Shown here one piece after another: positions 1-8,964 of a DNA stretch of 64,000 bases (within the stretch, counting starts at the first letter, position 1; each line of letters begins with the position of its first letter). The DNA is taken from assembly GCA_964476585.1 (NCBI GenBank), contig CAYZBF010000004.1, positions 1 through 64,000 on the forward strand, read 5' to 3'. This stretch comes from CAYZBF01 sp964476585. GTDB taxonomy: Bacteria; Hydrothermota; UBA3072. The position numbers and the translations under genes are program-made. Below the pieces are notes generated by a model. That model worked only from the letters and a program-made list of their open reading frames with translations. It searched no databases and had not been told where the DNA came from.

Positions 1-200
1 ATAAACAAACAAGAAAAAAACTCAATACGAAAAACTAAACCTAGACTGGACTAAAAACATGAACAATTCCGAAAAAAGCACAATAACGAAAAAAAGTCTA
101 ATAGTGAAACAATAAGATGCAATTTCGCAAAAAAAGAACAATACCGAAAAAAAAAAACCACTATAATATAATACCAAAAATAAATTATATATACAAAACA
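1..200. other. A-rich quasi-repetitive window edge, possibly unreliable sequence
   Basis: This stretch is extremely A-rich on the plus strand. It repeats variants of the pattern CAATxxCGAAAAAA at about positions 23, 64, 81, 120 and 139. It supplies a Phe/Tyr/Ile/Cys-rich C-terminal tail to the minus-strand gene that runs into it, unlike any tail expected for that family. Either a low-complexity repeat or poor contig-end sequence would look like this; I cannot decide between them. Confidence 0.5.
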
Positions 201-1331
201 GATAAGTTTTTTCTCAGGTTGGGCAAATATACCTTCAAGGAGAGGTTCTTTATCTATGTATATATCGAATAAGTCTGTGAGAATGTTAATCTTCATCTCA
301 TCTTTTTGAGTAATTTTGATCGTCAAGTTATGTATTGAGGAGGCAATATAATAAATATTTCCATCAGCCAACATTATTGGAAGATTTGTCTTTTCGATAA
401 CTTTCATTATACTATTGGGCAGAGTACCTCCTGTGAGGAGCACTCCGATAAGATTAGAGACCCCGCTGTGGTAAAGGGTTAAGGCTGCAAGAATTATATC
501 ACTCCTATCACTGGAAGTTACAATTAATACCTTATCGTTTGTACCAGTTACTTCCTCCATTAAAACATGGGGTTCCATAGTTGCTATAACTACTTTTTCA
601 ATCTGTTCATCCCAGACAGGCGAAGAGATAAATTTATTCCCTTCATTAATAACTGCTAATTTTAAAGCTTTTTTCACAACAAGTAGAGTTGGCTTTAATA
701 AAATTGATTTATAAGGAAGGAACCCAAAGATTTGGAGGCCATTTTGCTTCTTTATACCTTTCCTCAGAAGGTTTTTAATCTTATCGAGCTTTTCTTCTAT
801 TACTTTATTAACTATTACACCCAGAACAGAGCAACCACAAGACTTAAAAAGAGCGTAGTTGAGAGTTAAGCTGTCAATTGTGCTTCCAACACCACCTTCA
901 CTAACTATAAGTACCTGGGCATCGAGTAATTTAGCGACATCTGCATTGGATAGATCGAAGACTGAGCCTACACCAGCGTGCCCAGACCCTTCAATTATTA
1001 CTACATCACTGTCCTTTTCGATTCTTCTGTATGCTCTTAATATCTTATTTTTTGGTGATTTGATATCGCCTTTTATATATTTATTTGTGATTCCTTCTGC
1101 AACGATGAAAGGACTCATATCAGTAAGAGACCCTTCAAGTTCAAAGAATTCTTTCATAAGAAGAACATCTTCAGCGACTTTTTTCCCGTCCACCTCAATA
1201 CATCGTTGAGCAATGGGTTTCATGTAACCCACTCTGTATCCCTCATTTAGAAGAGATTTGGCAAGTCCAAGAGAGATGGATGTCTTTCCAACATCTCTTC
1301 CTGTAGACGTTATGTATATTTTATTTGCCAT
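51..1331 (-). CDS. DRTGG-domain / dethiobiotin synthetase-like P-loop protein (COG0857 type)
   Basis: The N-terminus carries a BioD-like P-loop, TSTGRDVGKTS at residues 8-18. It is followed by the EGSGH motif typical of BioD-like and phosphotransacetylase N-terminal domains. Residues of about 210-340 form a DRTGG-type regulatory domain, with the pattern SSDRSD and later LLTGG. Such proteins resemble the non-catalytic N-terminal part of long phosphotransacetylases; no acetyltransferase domain follows, so the substrate is unknown. The ATG at 1331 has no Shine-Dalgarno sequence but lies just behind a promoter-like sequence. The last 50 or so residues, encoded by the A-rich window edge, look non-native, so the true stop probably lies near position 200. 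Confidence 0.75.
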   Translation of the reverse strand: MANKIYITSTGRDVGKTSISLGLAKSLLNEGYRVGYMKPIAQRCIEVDGKKVAEDVLLMKEFFELEGSLTDMSPFIVAEGITNKYIKGDIKSPKNKILRAYRRIEKDSDVVIIEGSGHAGVGSVFDLSNADVAKLLDAQVLIVSEGGVGSTIDSLTLNYALFKSCGCSVLGVIVNKVIEEKLDKIKNLLRKGIKKQNGLQIFGFLPYKSILLKPTLLVVKKALKLAVINEGNKFISSPVWDEQIEKVVIATMEPHVLMEEVTGTNDKVLIVTSSDRSDIILAALTLYHSGVSNLIGVLLTGGTLPNSIMKVIEKTNLPIMLADGNIYYIASSIHNLTIKITQKDEMKINILTDLFDIYIDKEPLLEGIFAQPEKKLICFVYIIYFWYYIIVVFFFRYCSFFAKLHLIVSLLDFFSLLCFFRNCSCF

Positions 1332-1342
1332 TTTATCATGTT

Positions 1343-1370
1343 ATTATAATATTTAGTCAATTTTTATCAA
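1343..1370 (-). promoter_or_regulatory. Predicted sigma70-type promoter of the DRTGG gene
   Basis: On the minus strand TTGATA is followed by a 16-base spacer and TATAAT, with 11 bases to the ATG at 1331. No ribosome-binding site fits in the remaining space, so the transcript should have an extremely short or absent 5' leader. Confidence 0.5.
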
Positions 1371-1651
1371 CCTATGTGTAAATCTAATTCAGACCGTGCC
1401 CGGACCTTGACTTTTGACATTTGATCTGGGACTGAAGACGGAAGACGAACGAACTTTAAGATTATGGATTAAGTGGTAAGGGGATTAGAAACTTGACAAA
1501 GATGGGAAATCATCATAGTTTATTCTGAATGATTCAAGAATTTGAAGATGTAAATGAAACACTTTTCTCTTTGTTTTTCTTCTGTGAACTTTGAGGCTTG
1601 TTTGTGATTTTTTTATTTCTATAGGCCGGTGGTATAATTAGGAGGTATTTA
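1371..1651. repeat. Intergenic region with diverged dispersed-repeat modules
   Basis: This is the space between the divergent DRTGG and MBL genes. Bases 1391-1455 hold a GACTGAAGACGGAAGACGAA module related to the GACCGAAGACCGAGGACGG modules found at 26.6 and 36.8 kb. Near the right end a TATAAT (about 1634) directly precedes the MBL ribosome-binding site. No other gene is visible. Confidence 0.5.
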
Positions 1652-3016
1652 ATGAACATTACATTTTATGGTGCGACAAAGGAAGTAACCGGGAGCAAAT
1701 TTATCATTGAGACTGAAGGTATGCGTGTTCTTATTGAATGTGGATTGTTTCAGGGTAAGAGAAAGGAAACTGAGAGGAAGAATAGAGAATTTCCCTTTAA
1801 TCCGGAGGAGATAGACTTCATGATACTTTCGCATGCTCATATAGACCATTCTGGAAATATTCCGAACCTGGTAAAACAAGGATTCAAGTCGGATATTTTC
1901 ACAACTTCTGCTACCATTGATCTATTAAAGTATATGTTAGTGGATTCTGCTCATATTCACGAGAGGGATGTTGAATATGTCAATAAAAAGAAAAAAAAGA
2001 AAGACGAAGAGCCGATAGAGCCACTATATACAGTAGAAGATGCGAAGCAATCTTTAACATATTTTAAGCAGCTTTATTACCATGATGAGGAAAATAGAAA
2101 CATTACCTTCAAATTTTTTGATGCCGGGCATATACTTGGATCTGCAGAGGTGCTGATTTTGGCTGAAGGGAAAAGGTTGCTCTTTACAGGCGATCTTGGT
2201 AGAAACAATCTTCCCATAATAAGAGACCCTGAGGTCCCGGATAAGGTTGATATACTCATTATGGAAAGTACCTATGGGAACAGATTGCATAGAGATATTG
2301 AAGATGCAGAGAAGGATCTTGAAGAGGTTATAAAAAGAGCTATTAAAAGTAAAGGTAAAATTATTATTCCTTCTTTTGCTGTAGAAAGAGCCCAGGAAAT
2401 AGTCTACGCTATTAACTCCCTCATTATAGATGAGCGCATTCCCGATATACCTATATACGTGGATTCTCCGCTCACAGTGAATGTAACCCAGGTATTTTTG
2501 GAACACCCAGAATATTTTGATGAGGAAGCTTATAAAATGCTCCGGGAAAATCACGTTTTTCATTACGGGAAGATTAATTATATAAAGGATGTGGAAGAAT
2601 CAAAGGCGTTGAATGATAAAGAAGGGCCAATGATTATTATTTCAGCATCTGGAATGTGTGAACATGGAAGGATTTTGCATCATCTTAAAAATAATATTGA
2701 GAATGATAGGAATACTGTTCTTATTGTAGGATTCCAGGCAAAGAATACATTGGGTAGAAGACTGGTGGAGAAAGAAGACGAAGTGAATATATTTGGAGAA
2801 CCTTACAAAAGAAGAGCAGATGTTAAAGTACTAAATGAATTTAGTGCCCATGCTGATAGGAACGACCTCATTGAATTTGCAAAAAAGGTAGATCCTGAAA
2901 GGATTTTCCTTGTGCACGGTGAGGAAGAACAGATTGAATCTCTTGGAGAAGCACTCAGGGGTTTCGGGTATCGGGTTGATATACCCGAATCGTCAGGTAC
3001 GAATTATAGTATATAG
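1652..3016 (+). CDS. Beta-CASP metallo-beta-lactamase RNase (YSH1/CPSF73-like)
   Basis: A 454-residue zinc-dependent ribonuclease candidate. The metallo-beta-lactamase motif HAHIDH sits at residues 61-66, followed by the DAGHILGSAE metal/active-site strand. The beta-CASP insert is in the middle (SGMCEHGRILHHL), and the C-terminal metallo motif FSAHAD closes the fold, the standard architecture of RNA-specificity-domain exonucleases (COG1236). It would act in the cytoplasm on RNA ends. A strong AGGAGG lies six bases before the ATG. It stands alone and converges on trpG. The family assignment is firm, the exact RNA target is not known. Confidence 0.88.
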   Translation: MNITFYGATKEVTGSKFIIETEGMRVLIECGLFQGKRKETERKNREFPFNPEEIDFMILSHAHIDHSGNIPNLVKQGFKSDIFTTSATIDLLKYMLVDSAHIHERDVEYVNKKKKKKDEEPIEPLYTVEDAKQSLTYFKQLYYHDEENRNITFKFFDAGHILGSAEVLILAEGKRLLFTGDLGRNNLPIIRDPEVPDKVDILIMESTYGNRLHRDIEDAEKDLEEVIKRAIKSKGKIIIPSFAVERAQEIVYAINSLIIDERIPDIPIYVDSPLTVNVTQVFLEHPEYFDEEAYKMLRENHVFHYGKINYIKDVEESKALNDKEGPMIIISASGMCEHGRILHHLKNNIENDRNTVLIVGFQAKNTLGRRLVEKEDEVNIFGEPYKRRADVKVLNEFSAHADRNDLIEFAKKVDPERIFLVHGEEEQIESLGEALRGFGYRVDIPESSGTNYSI

Positions 3017-3072
3017 TTAACGAGCTGCGCCCGAAGACCGAATATCAAGGATTGTTTATATCCAAGAAATTC

Positions 3073-3645
3073 TTAAACTATGTTCATTTTTATAAAATTA
3101 CTCAGAATCTCTTTTCCTCTCTCCGTCAATATAGACTCGGGATGGAACTGAATACCTTCAACGTTAAATCTTTTATGTCTTATTCCCATAATTAATCCAT
3201 TGGCTGTCCAGGCGGTGAGCTTGAGGCAATCAGGCAAACTTCCTTTTTCGACAATGAGGGAATGATAACGTGCGGCATAAAATGGATTCTCAATCCCTCT
3301 GAAAATAGTTTTTCCATTATGGTATATCTTCGATGTCTTTCCGTGAACAACCCTATTTGCTCTGCCAACTCTGGCTCCGAAAACCTCGGCAATAGATTGG
3401 TGGCCGAGGCATACTCCAAGAATTGGGATTTTCCCTGCAAAGTAAGAAATAACTTTCAAGCAAATGCCCGCATCTTTAGGAGTACCAGGACCTGGAGAGA
3501 TTATTAAAGAACTGGGTTTTAGTTTATTTATTTCTTTGATCCCAATTTTGTCATTTCTTTTTACCAATATTTTTGCCCCTAATTCTCCTAAATATTGAGC
3601 GAGATTATAAACGAAAGAATCATAATTATCAATCAGCAGAATCAT
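3073..3645 (-). CDS. trpG: Anthranilate synthase component II (glutamine amidotransferase)
   Basis: A class I glutamine amidotransferase of 190 residues that supplies ammonia from glutamine to TrpE for anthranilate formation. The nucleophile Cys79 lies in GVCLGHQ and the partner His168/Glu170 in FHPES; the oxyanion region SPGPGTP is intact. It starts with ATG overlapping the trpE stop by four bases, so translation is probably coupled. It is the last gene of the aromatic supraoperon. It could also serve folate (PabA) as in other bacteria; pairing with trpE favours the tryptophan role. Confidence 0.94.
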   Translation of the reverse strand: MILLIDNYDSFVYNLAQYLGELGAKILVKRNDKIGIKEINKLKPSSLIISPGPGTPKDAGICLKVISYFAGKIPILGVCLGHQSIAEVFGARVGRANRVVHGKTSKIYHNGKTIFRGIENPFYAARYHSLIVEKGSLPDCLKLTAWTANGLIMGIRHKRFNVEGIQFHPESILTERGKEILSNFIKMNIV

Positions 3646-5030
3646 CGTGACATCTCCAATGCCTTTTTTAGTGCGCTCATCTTATCTAACGTTTCTATGT
3701 ATTCTCTCTCGGGAATAGAATCGGCAACAATACCGGCACCTCCCTGTATATATGCTATTCCATCTTTTATTACAATTGTCCGTATGGCTATGCACAAATC
3801 CATATTAAGGTTAAATCCAAAATATCCAAGTGCTCCAGCATAAACTCCTCTTCTTGTTGGTTCTAATTCATCAATTATTTCCATTGCTCTAATTTTAGGT
3901 GCTCCGGTGACCGTGCCTGCAGGAAATGTTGCCTCTACAAGATCAAACGCATCCATACCGGGAACTAATTTGCCATTGACTATTGAAATTATGTGCATTA
4001 CCTTTGAGAATTTTTCTATCCTGAGGAATTCTGAGACCCTTACACTTCCGTATTCACACACCCTTCCAATGTCATTTCTAGCCAAGTCTACAAGCATAAT
4101 ATGTTCAGCCAATTCCTTTTCATCATTTAAAAGTTCTGTTTCAAGAAGTTTATCTTCCTCATCAGTAGTTCCTCTGGGTCTTGTTCCGGCTATTGGATTA
4201 CTCGTTACCGTACCTTCGTCCAGTTTGATCAATGTTTCGGGAGATGAGCCAAGAATGAAAAGGTCATTTAATCTTAGGTAGTACATATATGGTGAGGGAT
4301 TTGCGATTCGAAGGGCTTTATAAATATTTAATGGTTTTTTATCAATGTGGGATGAAATTCTTTGAGAAGGAACGACCTGGAAAATATCACCTGCAAAAAT
4401 ATAGTCCTTTGCTTTTTTCACACTGTCACAAAATTCTTTCTTTGTGAGATTTGATCTGTGTGATATTGATGTTTCTTCGCATAGCTTATAATTAAAATCC
4501 TTTGCTGTTTTAATTACGCTCTCTAACTCTTCTAACCTTTTATCATCACTGTTATAAACTATTATATCAACAGTTTCCTTCTTATGATCAAATATCAATA
4601 TTTCGGATGGAAACATGAAATAAGTGTCAGGGGTTCCAATATCATCAGGATTTTCATCTGGAATTTCCTCAAAGAGTCTAACTGTATCATAAGAAATATA
4701 ACCGACAGCTCCACCACAAAATCCTTTGAGAGCAGGATATATATCAAATTTAGAGAGAATCTTTCTCAGGATATGCAAAGGATTTCCTTTCATTATTTGG
4801 GTTCCTCCCATAATCTCAATCTCAATAGCCCTATCCTTACTTTTGAATAATATAAAAGGTTTGCCTCCTAAGAAGGAATATCTTCCTCTTCCAGTATGTT
4901 CTAAGGATTCGTATATAAAGCTAAAGGGTTCCTCATTATATACTTTTTCAAATACACTCATTGGAGAAGATTGTAATTTGAGTCTTGTATGATTGAAACT
5001 AAACTTCAATTCTAATATATTCTTCACCAC
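3642..5030 (-). CDS. trpE: Anthranilate synthase component I
   Basis: A chorismate-utilising enzyme of about 462 residues that converts chorismate plus ammonia to anthranilate with TrpG. The N-terminal part has the feedback-site-like segment FIYESLEHTGRGRYSF. The C-terminal catalytic core shows IAGTRPRG, DLARNDIGRV, PAGTVTGAPKIRAMEII and the terminal GGAGIVADS. The start is a GTG at 5030 inside the last 32 bases of aroA; no good Shine-Dalgarno decides it, but later starts would remove conserved N-terminal sequence. Penultimate gene of the supraoperon. Confidence 0.93.
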   Translation of the reverse strand: MVKNILELKFSFNHTRLKLQSSPMSVFEKVYNEEPFSFIYESLEHTGRGRYSFLGGKPFILFKSKDRAIEIEIMGGTQIMKGNPLHILRKILSKFDIYPALKGFCGGAVGYISYDTVRLFEEIPDENPDDIGTPDTYFMFPSEILIFDHKKETVDIIVYNSDDKRLEELESVIKTAKDFNYKLCEETSISHRSNLTKKEFCDSVKKAKDYIFAGDIFQVVPSQRISSHIDKKPLNIYKALRIANPSPYMYYLRLNDLFILGSSPETLIKLDEGTVTSNPIAGTRPRGTTDEEDKLLETELLNDEKELAEHIMLVDLARNDIGRVCEYGSVRVSEFLRIEKFSKVMHIISIVNGKLVPGMDAFDLVEATFPAGTVTGAPKIRAMEIIDELEPTRRGVYAGALGYFGFNLNMDLCIAIRTIVIKDGIAYIQGGAGIVADSIPEREYIETLDKMSALKKALEMSR

Positions 5031-6306
5031 ATACCAACCTTACCAGAGTAATAAATTCTGGAAATGAGATTTTTATACATAGAGCATCATCAATTGTTGT
5101 AACTCCATCAGCAATAAGCCCGGCAATTGTTAAAGCCATTGCAATTCTATGGTCACCATAACTCTTGCATGATGCGCCGTGGAGTCTTTTCGGTCCCTCA
5201 GCTATAAATCCGTCTTTCCTTTCCTCTATTTTTGCGCCCATTTTTTTAAGGCCCTCCACTATTGCCTTGATTCTGTCGGTCTCCTTTACCCGTAATTCAG
5301 TTGCATTTTTTACCTGTGTTGTCCCTTTTGCCTGGGTGGCTACAACCGCAATTATTGGTAATTCATCGATAATCCTTGGTATAATTTCACCTGATATCTC
5401 CATCCCCTCAAGTTTGCTGCTTTTAACCAAAATATCGGCGGTTGGCTCATTTGATACATCTCTCTTGTTTACAGTGGATATATCCGCACCCATTATTTTT
5501 AGTACTTCCAGGATACCTGTTCGGGTAGGATTTATACCAACATCTTTTAGTAAGACCTCTCCATTTTGTGCAATACTAGCAAGAACGATAAAATAGGAAG
5601 CGGACGAGATATCACCAGGGATGGACAATTCATGCGGGGTTAGTCTATCTTTTCCCTTAAGGATTATTGTTTTACTTGATTTTTTAATTCTTGCGCCAAA
5701 CAGTTTTAGCATGCGTTCTGTATGGTCTCTTGTAGGGGATGGCTCCAGGACAGTAGTCTCGCCATCAGTGGATAGCCCGGCGAGTAAAATAGCGGATTTC
5801 ACCTGAGCGCTGGCTACAGGTAATGTATAATTAATTGAGGCCAAGTTGCCGCCCTTAATGCTTAATGGGGCAAATCTATCTCCGCCTCTTGCATGAATTT
5901 CTGCACCCATCTTTCGTAGTGGTTTAATAATTCTATCCATTGGTCTTTTTCTTAATGAACTGTCTCCAGTTAGTACGGAAAAGAAATCCTGGCCTGATAA
6001 TAACCCTGCAAGCAATCTCATAGTAGTTCCTGAATTTTCACAGTCGAGCACATCGTCTGGTTCAGTAAGACCGCCTAATCCTTTACCTTGGATTGAAATC
6101 GTTGATTCAGATTCCAGAACTTCGATTCCTAACTCTCCTAGATTTTTTAAGGTACTCATGCAATCTCTACCCCTTGAATATCCACTAAGTAGGGTTCTCC
6201 CCTCAGTAATAGCTCCTATTATTAATCCTCTATGTGTTATAGACTTATCTCCATTAACTTTTATTTCACCTCTGGGTGTTGGACATTTCTTTAGCACAAT
6301 TCTCAT
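4999..6306 (-). CDS. aroA: 3-phosphoshikimate 1-carboxyvinyltransferase (EPSP synthase)
   Basis: Transfers enolpyruvate from PEP to shikimate-3-phosphate, the sixth shikimate step. Hallmarks are GDKSITHR near the N-terminus, NSGTTMRLLAGLL, LRKRPM, PVASAQVKSA and RVKETDRI, followed by GDHRIAMA near the C-terminus. The open frame extends upstream to 6390 inside pheA, but the ATG at 6306 begins exactly at the conserved beta strand (MRIVLKK) five bases after the pheA stop, so I use it (435 residues). The 3' end overlaps trpE by 32 bases, the longest overlap in the operon. Confidence 0.94.
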   Translation of the reverse strand: MRIVLKKCPTPRGEIKVNGDKSITHRGLIIGAITEGRTLLSGYSRGRDCMSTLKNLGELGIEVLESESTISIQGKGLGGLTEPDDVLDCENSGTTMRLLAGLLSGQDFFSVLTGDSSLRKRPMDRIIKPLRKMGAEIHARGGDRFAPLSIKGGNLASINYTLPVASAQVKSAILLAGLSTDGETTVLEPSPTRDHTERMLKLFGARIKKSSKTIILKGKDRLTPHELSIPGDISSASYFIVLASIAQNGEVLLKDVGINPTRTGILEVLKIMGADISTVNKRDVSNEPTADILVKSSKLEGMEISGEIIPRIIDELPIIAVVATQAKGTTQVKNATELRVKETDRIKAIVEGLKKMGAKIEERKDGFIAEGPKRLHGASCKSYGDHRIAMALTIAGLIADGVTTIDDALCIKISFPEFITLVRLVCGEEYIRIEV

Positions 6307-6311
6307 ATTTC

Positions 6312-7139
6312 TTACTCTTTCGCTACATAACTTCCCAGGAATCTTACGTATTCGACAACTTCTCTGAGGGTATCTATAGCATGCTTGCAATTTTCATCTT
6401 CGATGCTTCCTTTAAAGTCAATATAAAATATATATTCCCATGGTTTTCCAACGATAGGTCGGGATTCCAATTTTGTGAGGTCAATATTTCTTAGTGCAAA
6501 GACACCTAAACACCTAAAGAGAATACTTGGTTCATTTTTTACGCCAAAGACCAGCATTGTTCTAACATTTTTCTCTTTATAGATTTTCCTTTCACGCGAG
6601 ATTATGAGAAACCTTGTATAATTTTGTGGGTTATCTTCAACGTTCTCTTTTATCGTTTTAAATCCATAGAATTTAGCAACCCGGGGTCCTGCAATGACAC
6701 CTACATCATATCTTTTTTCTTCTTTTGCGATCTTTGCTGCTCCTGCTGTGTCATAAAATGAAACAATTTTATATTCTAGATGAGAACTAAGAAAGCTCTT
6801 ACACTGGGCTAATGCCTCAGGATGAGACCAAACTTCATTTATAGATTTTAAAGAAGCATCTGAATCTGGATGGACTAAAAGGTTATGGATAATTCTTAAC
6901 TTTACCTCTCCAATAACCCAGAGGTTGTGCTTAAGAAGAAGATCGTAATTCTGGTGGATGCTTCCAGTTAGAGAATTTTCTACAGGGATTATTCCATATG
7001 TTCCTTTTTCATTATTCACTTTTTCGAATATATCTTCAAATCTGGGGACACCGATTTTCTTAGGCGATTTACCGAAAAATTCTAGAGCAGCGAGTTCACT
7101 AAAACATCCTTTTGCTCCTTGATAAAAAACTTTTTTCAT
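6312..7139 (-). CDS. pheA: Prephenate dehydratase
   Basis: A 275-residue enzyme that decarboxylates and dehydrates prephenate to phenylpyruvate, the committed Phe step. The periplasmic-binding-like catalytic domain has YGIIPVENSLTGSIHQNYDLL and the NYTRFLII (TRF) motif. The C-terminal ACT domain (about 195-275) keeps the Phe-binding ESRP motif. Its GAL-type motif is replaced by SIL, so allostery may be altered. There is no chorismate mutase domain here; that activity is fused to TyrA in the same operon. Its ATG overlaps the aroF stop by four bases. Confidence 0.93.
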   Translation of the reverse strand: MKKVFYQGAKGCFSELAALEFFGKSPKKIGVPRFEDIFEKVNNEKGTYGIIPVENSLTGSIHQNYDLLLKHNLWVIGEVKLRIIHNLLVHPDSDASLKSINEVWSHPEALAQCKSFLSSHLEYKIVSFYDTAGAAKIAKEEKRYDVGVIAGPRVAKFYGFKTIKENVEDNPQNYTRFLIISRERKIYKEKNVRTMLVFGVKNEPSILFRCLGVFALRNIDLTKLESRPIVGKPWEYIFYIDFKGSIEDENCKHAIDTLREVVEYVRFLGSYVAKE

Positions 7140-8152
7140 ATAGTTCTCCCTATCGCTTCTGCAATTTTTTTAACCTCATCCATTAATTGTGTAAATCTTT
7201 CTGGCTTTAGAGACTGTTTACCATCTGAAAGAGCATTAGCAGGATCAGTATGAACCTCTACCAGTAAACCATCTGCGCCTGCAGCAATACCGGCTTTTGC
7301 AAGAGCACTCACGTATCGCCAATCACCAGAAGCATGGCTTGGATCTATAATGATGGGTAGATGACTCAAATGGTCAACCACAGGAATCGTGCTAATATCT
7401 AATGTATATCTCGTATATCTCTCAAAGGTCCTAACCCCTCTTTCACACAGGATAACATTGGAATTACCTTCCGATAGAATATATTCGGCAGACATAAGCC
7501 ATTCTTCAATTGTTGCCGAGATCCCTCTTTTTAGCAAAACGGGCTTATTGAATCTACCAACTGTCTTAAGTAAGGAGAAGTTTTGCATATTCCTTGCCCC
7601 TATTTGAAATACATCTGCATATTTATATACAAGAGGAACATCTACCTCAGAAAGCACCTCAGTAACTATTGAAAGTCCTGTCTTCTCCCGCGCCTTTGCC
7701 AATATTTCTAACCCCTTCTCTCCTAATCCCTGAAAATTGTATGGGGAAGTCCTTGGTTTAAATGCACCGCCTCGCAGGAATTTTGCCCCCGCCTCCTTAA
7801 CCAATTCCGCAATCTCTAATACAGTTTCTTCTGACTCCACAGCGCAGGGACCTGCTATAATTGCAATATCTTTTCCTCCAATTAATTTTCCATTTACCGA
7901 AACAATTGAATCCGCGGGATGAAATTCCCTGCTTGAAAGTTTAAATGGATGTAGGATTGGTATTAGCGTTTCAACTCCAGGCAACGGTTCTATCGTCTTA
8001 ATGAGTTTTTCTTTTTCAGTTACACCAATAACATGGATTACAGTTTTCTTTTCGCCCTTAAATATCTTGCTATCATAGCCAAGTTCTTTGAGTTTTTCTT
8101 TCACCTTATCTGTATTGTCTTTCGTTGCATCGAAAGACATGGTAATTATCAT
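7136..8152 (-). CDS. aroF: 3-deoxy-7-phosphoheptulonate (DAHP) synthase, type I-beta
   Basis: First enzyme of the shikimate pathway, condensing PEP and erythrose-4-phosphate. Residues 1-75 form the ferredoxin-like N-terminal regulatory domain typical of Thermotoga-type DAHP synthases. The catalytic barrel follows with AGPCAVES, LRGGAFKPRTSPYNFQG, LKRGI and the metal-binding IDPSHASG. It is the only gene of the operon preceded by a real gap (47 bases after trpA) and has its own strong GGAGGG ribosome-binding site. No second DAHP synthase is in the window. Confidence 0.93.
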   Translation of the reverse strand: MIITMSFDATKDNTDKVKEKLKELGYDSKIFKGEKKTVIHVIGVTEKEKLIKTIEPLPGVETLIPILHPFKLSSREFHPADSIVSVNGKLIGGKDIAIIAGPCAVESEETVLEIAELVKEAGAKFLRGGAFKPRTSPYNFQGLGEKGLEILAKAREKTGLSIVTEVLSEVDVPLVYKYADVFQIGARNMQNFSLLKTVGRFNKPVLLKRGISATIEEWLMSAEYILSEGNSNVILCERGVRTFERYTRYTLDISTIPVVDHLSHLPIIIDPSHASGDWRYVSALAKAGIAAGADGLLVEVHTDPANALSDGKQSLKPERFTQLMDEVKKIAEAIGRTI

Positions 8153-8199
8153 TCATTCCCTCCTTTCGTTATACTTTGTAATTTTCTATACATACATTA

Positions 8200-8964
8200 T
8201 TATTCTCTTGTTGCATTTTTAAATTTTTTTACCAGTTCTTTTAAATCTTCCTTTTTCTTAATAGCTTCTATTATTCGACTCCCCACTATAACTCCATCAA
8301 CTTCTTTTCTAAGCGATTTTATCTGCTGGGAAGTTGAAATACCAAACCCCACTGCAATAGGTTTATCTGAGAGTTCTCTTACCTCTTTTAAGAAACGTAT
8401 GAGTCCCGGGGATAATTTATTCCTTGCTCCTGTTGTGCCTGTAACACTTACACAGTATATAAAACCATGAGATTTTTCTACAATGTATCTTATTCTTTCC
8501 AGAGAAGATGTGGGTGCAACAAGGAATATAACATCAATATCGTAGACTCTTCCGAGCGAAGTCCACTCATCTGAGTCCTCCACAGGAAGGTCAGGGATAA
8601 TAATACCCGAAATACCTGTGTCTTTCATATCCTTGAAAAGATTCTCTTTCCCATAAGCAAGTAGTGGATTTAAATATGACATAATAACCAATGGCTTAAC
8701 CAATTTTATTTTCTTTATCCCATCTATTATGTCTTTCAGCGTTACACCATTAGAAAGAGCAACTCCTGAAGAGTATTGTATTGTCGGACCATCAGCAACC
8801 GGGTCAGAGAATGGCACTCCAATCTCTACTATATCAGCGCCATTTTTAGCAAGTGAGATAACATTCTTCATTGACTTTTCAAATGAGGGAAAGCCTGCTG
8901 TTATATAAACTATAAGTGCTATCTCACCTCTCTGTTTCAGCTCATCAAATTTTTTTTGTATCAT
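8200..8964 (-). CDS. trpA: Tryptophan synthase alpha chain
   Basis: Cleaves indole-3-glycerol phosphate to indole, which channels to TrpB. A TIM barrel of 254 residues: catalytic Glu47 in VEIGVPFSDP and Asp58 in DPVADGP, with the phosphate-binding GFGIS and VIVGSRI loops. The ATG overlaps the trpB stop by four bases, the usual coupling of the two subunits. Normal length and all active-site residues present. Confidence 0.95.
   Translation of the reverse strand: MIQKKFDELKQRGEIALIVYITAGFPSFEKSMKNVISLAKNGADIVEIGVPFSDPVADGPTIQYSSGVALSNGVTLKDIIDGIKKIKLVKPLVIMSYLNPLLAYGKENLFKDMKDTGISGIIIPDLPVEDSDEWTSLGRVYDIDVIFLVAPTSSLERIRYIVEKSHGFIYCVSVTGTTGARNKLSPGLIRFLKEVRELSDKPIAVGFGISTSQQIKSLRKEVDGVIVGSRIIEAIKKKEDLKELVKKFKNATRE

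Noticed and set aside
859..1209. Plus-strand ORF opposite the DRTGG gene
   Set aside because: Shadow frame of a gene with clear P-loop and DRTGG motifs.
2054..2563. Minus-strand ORF of 169 codons inside the MBL gene
   Set aside because: Antisense shadow; Phe/Tyr/Ser-rich composition typical of the complement of a coding sequence.
6307..6390. N-terminal extension of aroA
   Set aside because: It lies inside pheA in another frame and does not resemble AroA; the ATG at 6306 starts the conserved domain.
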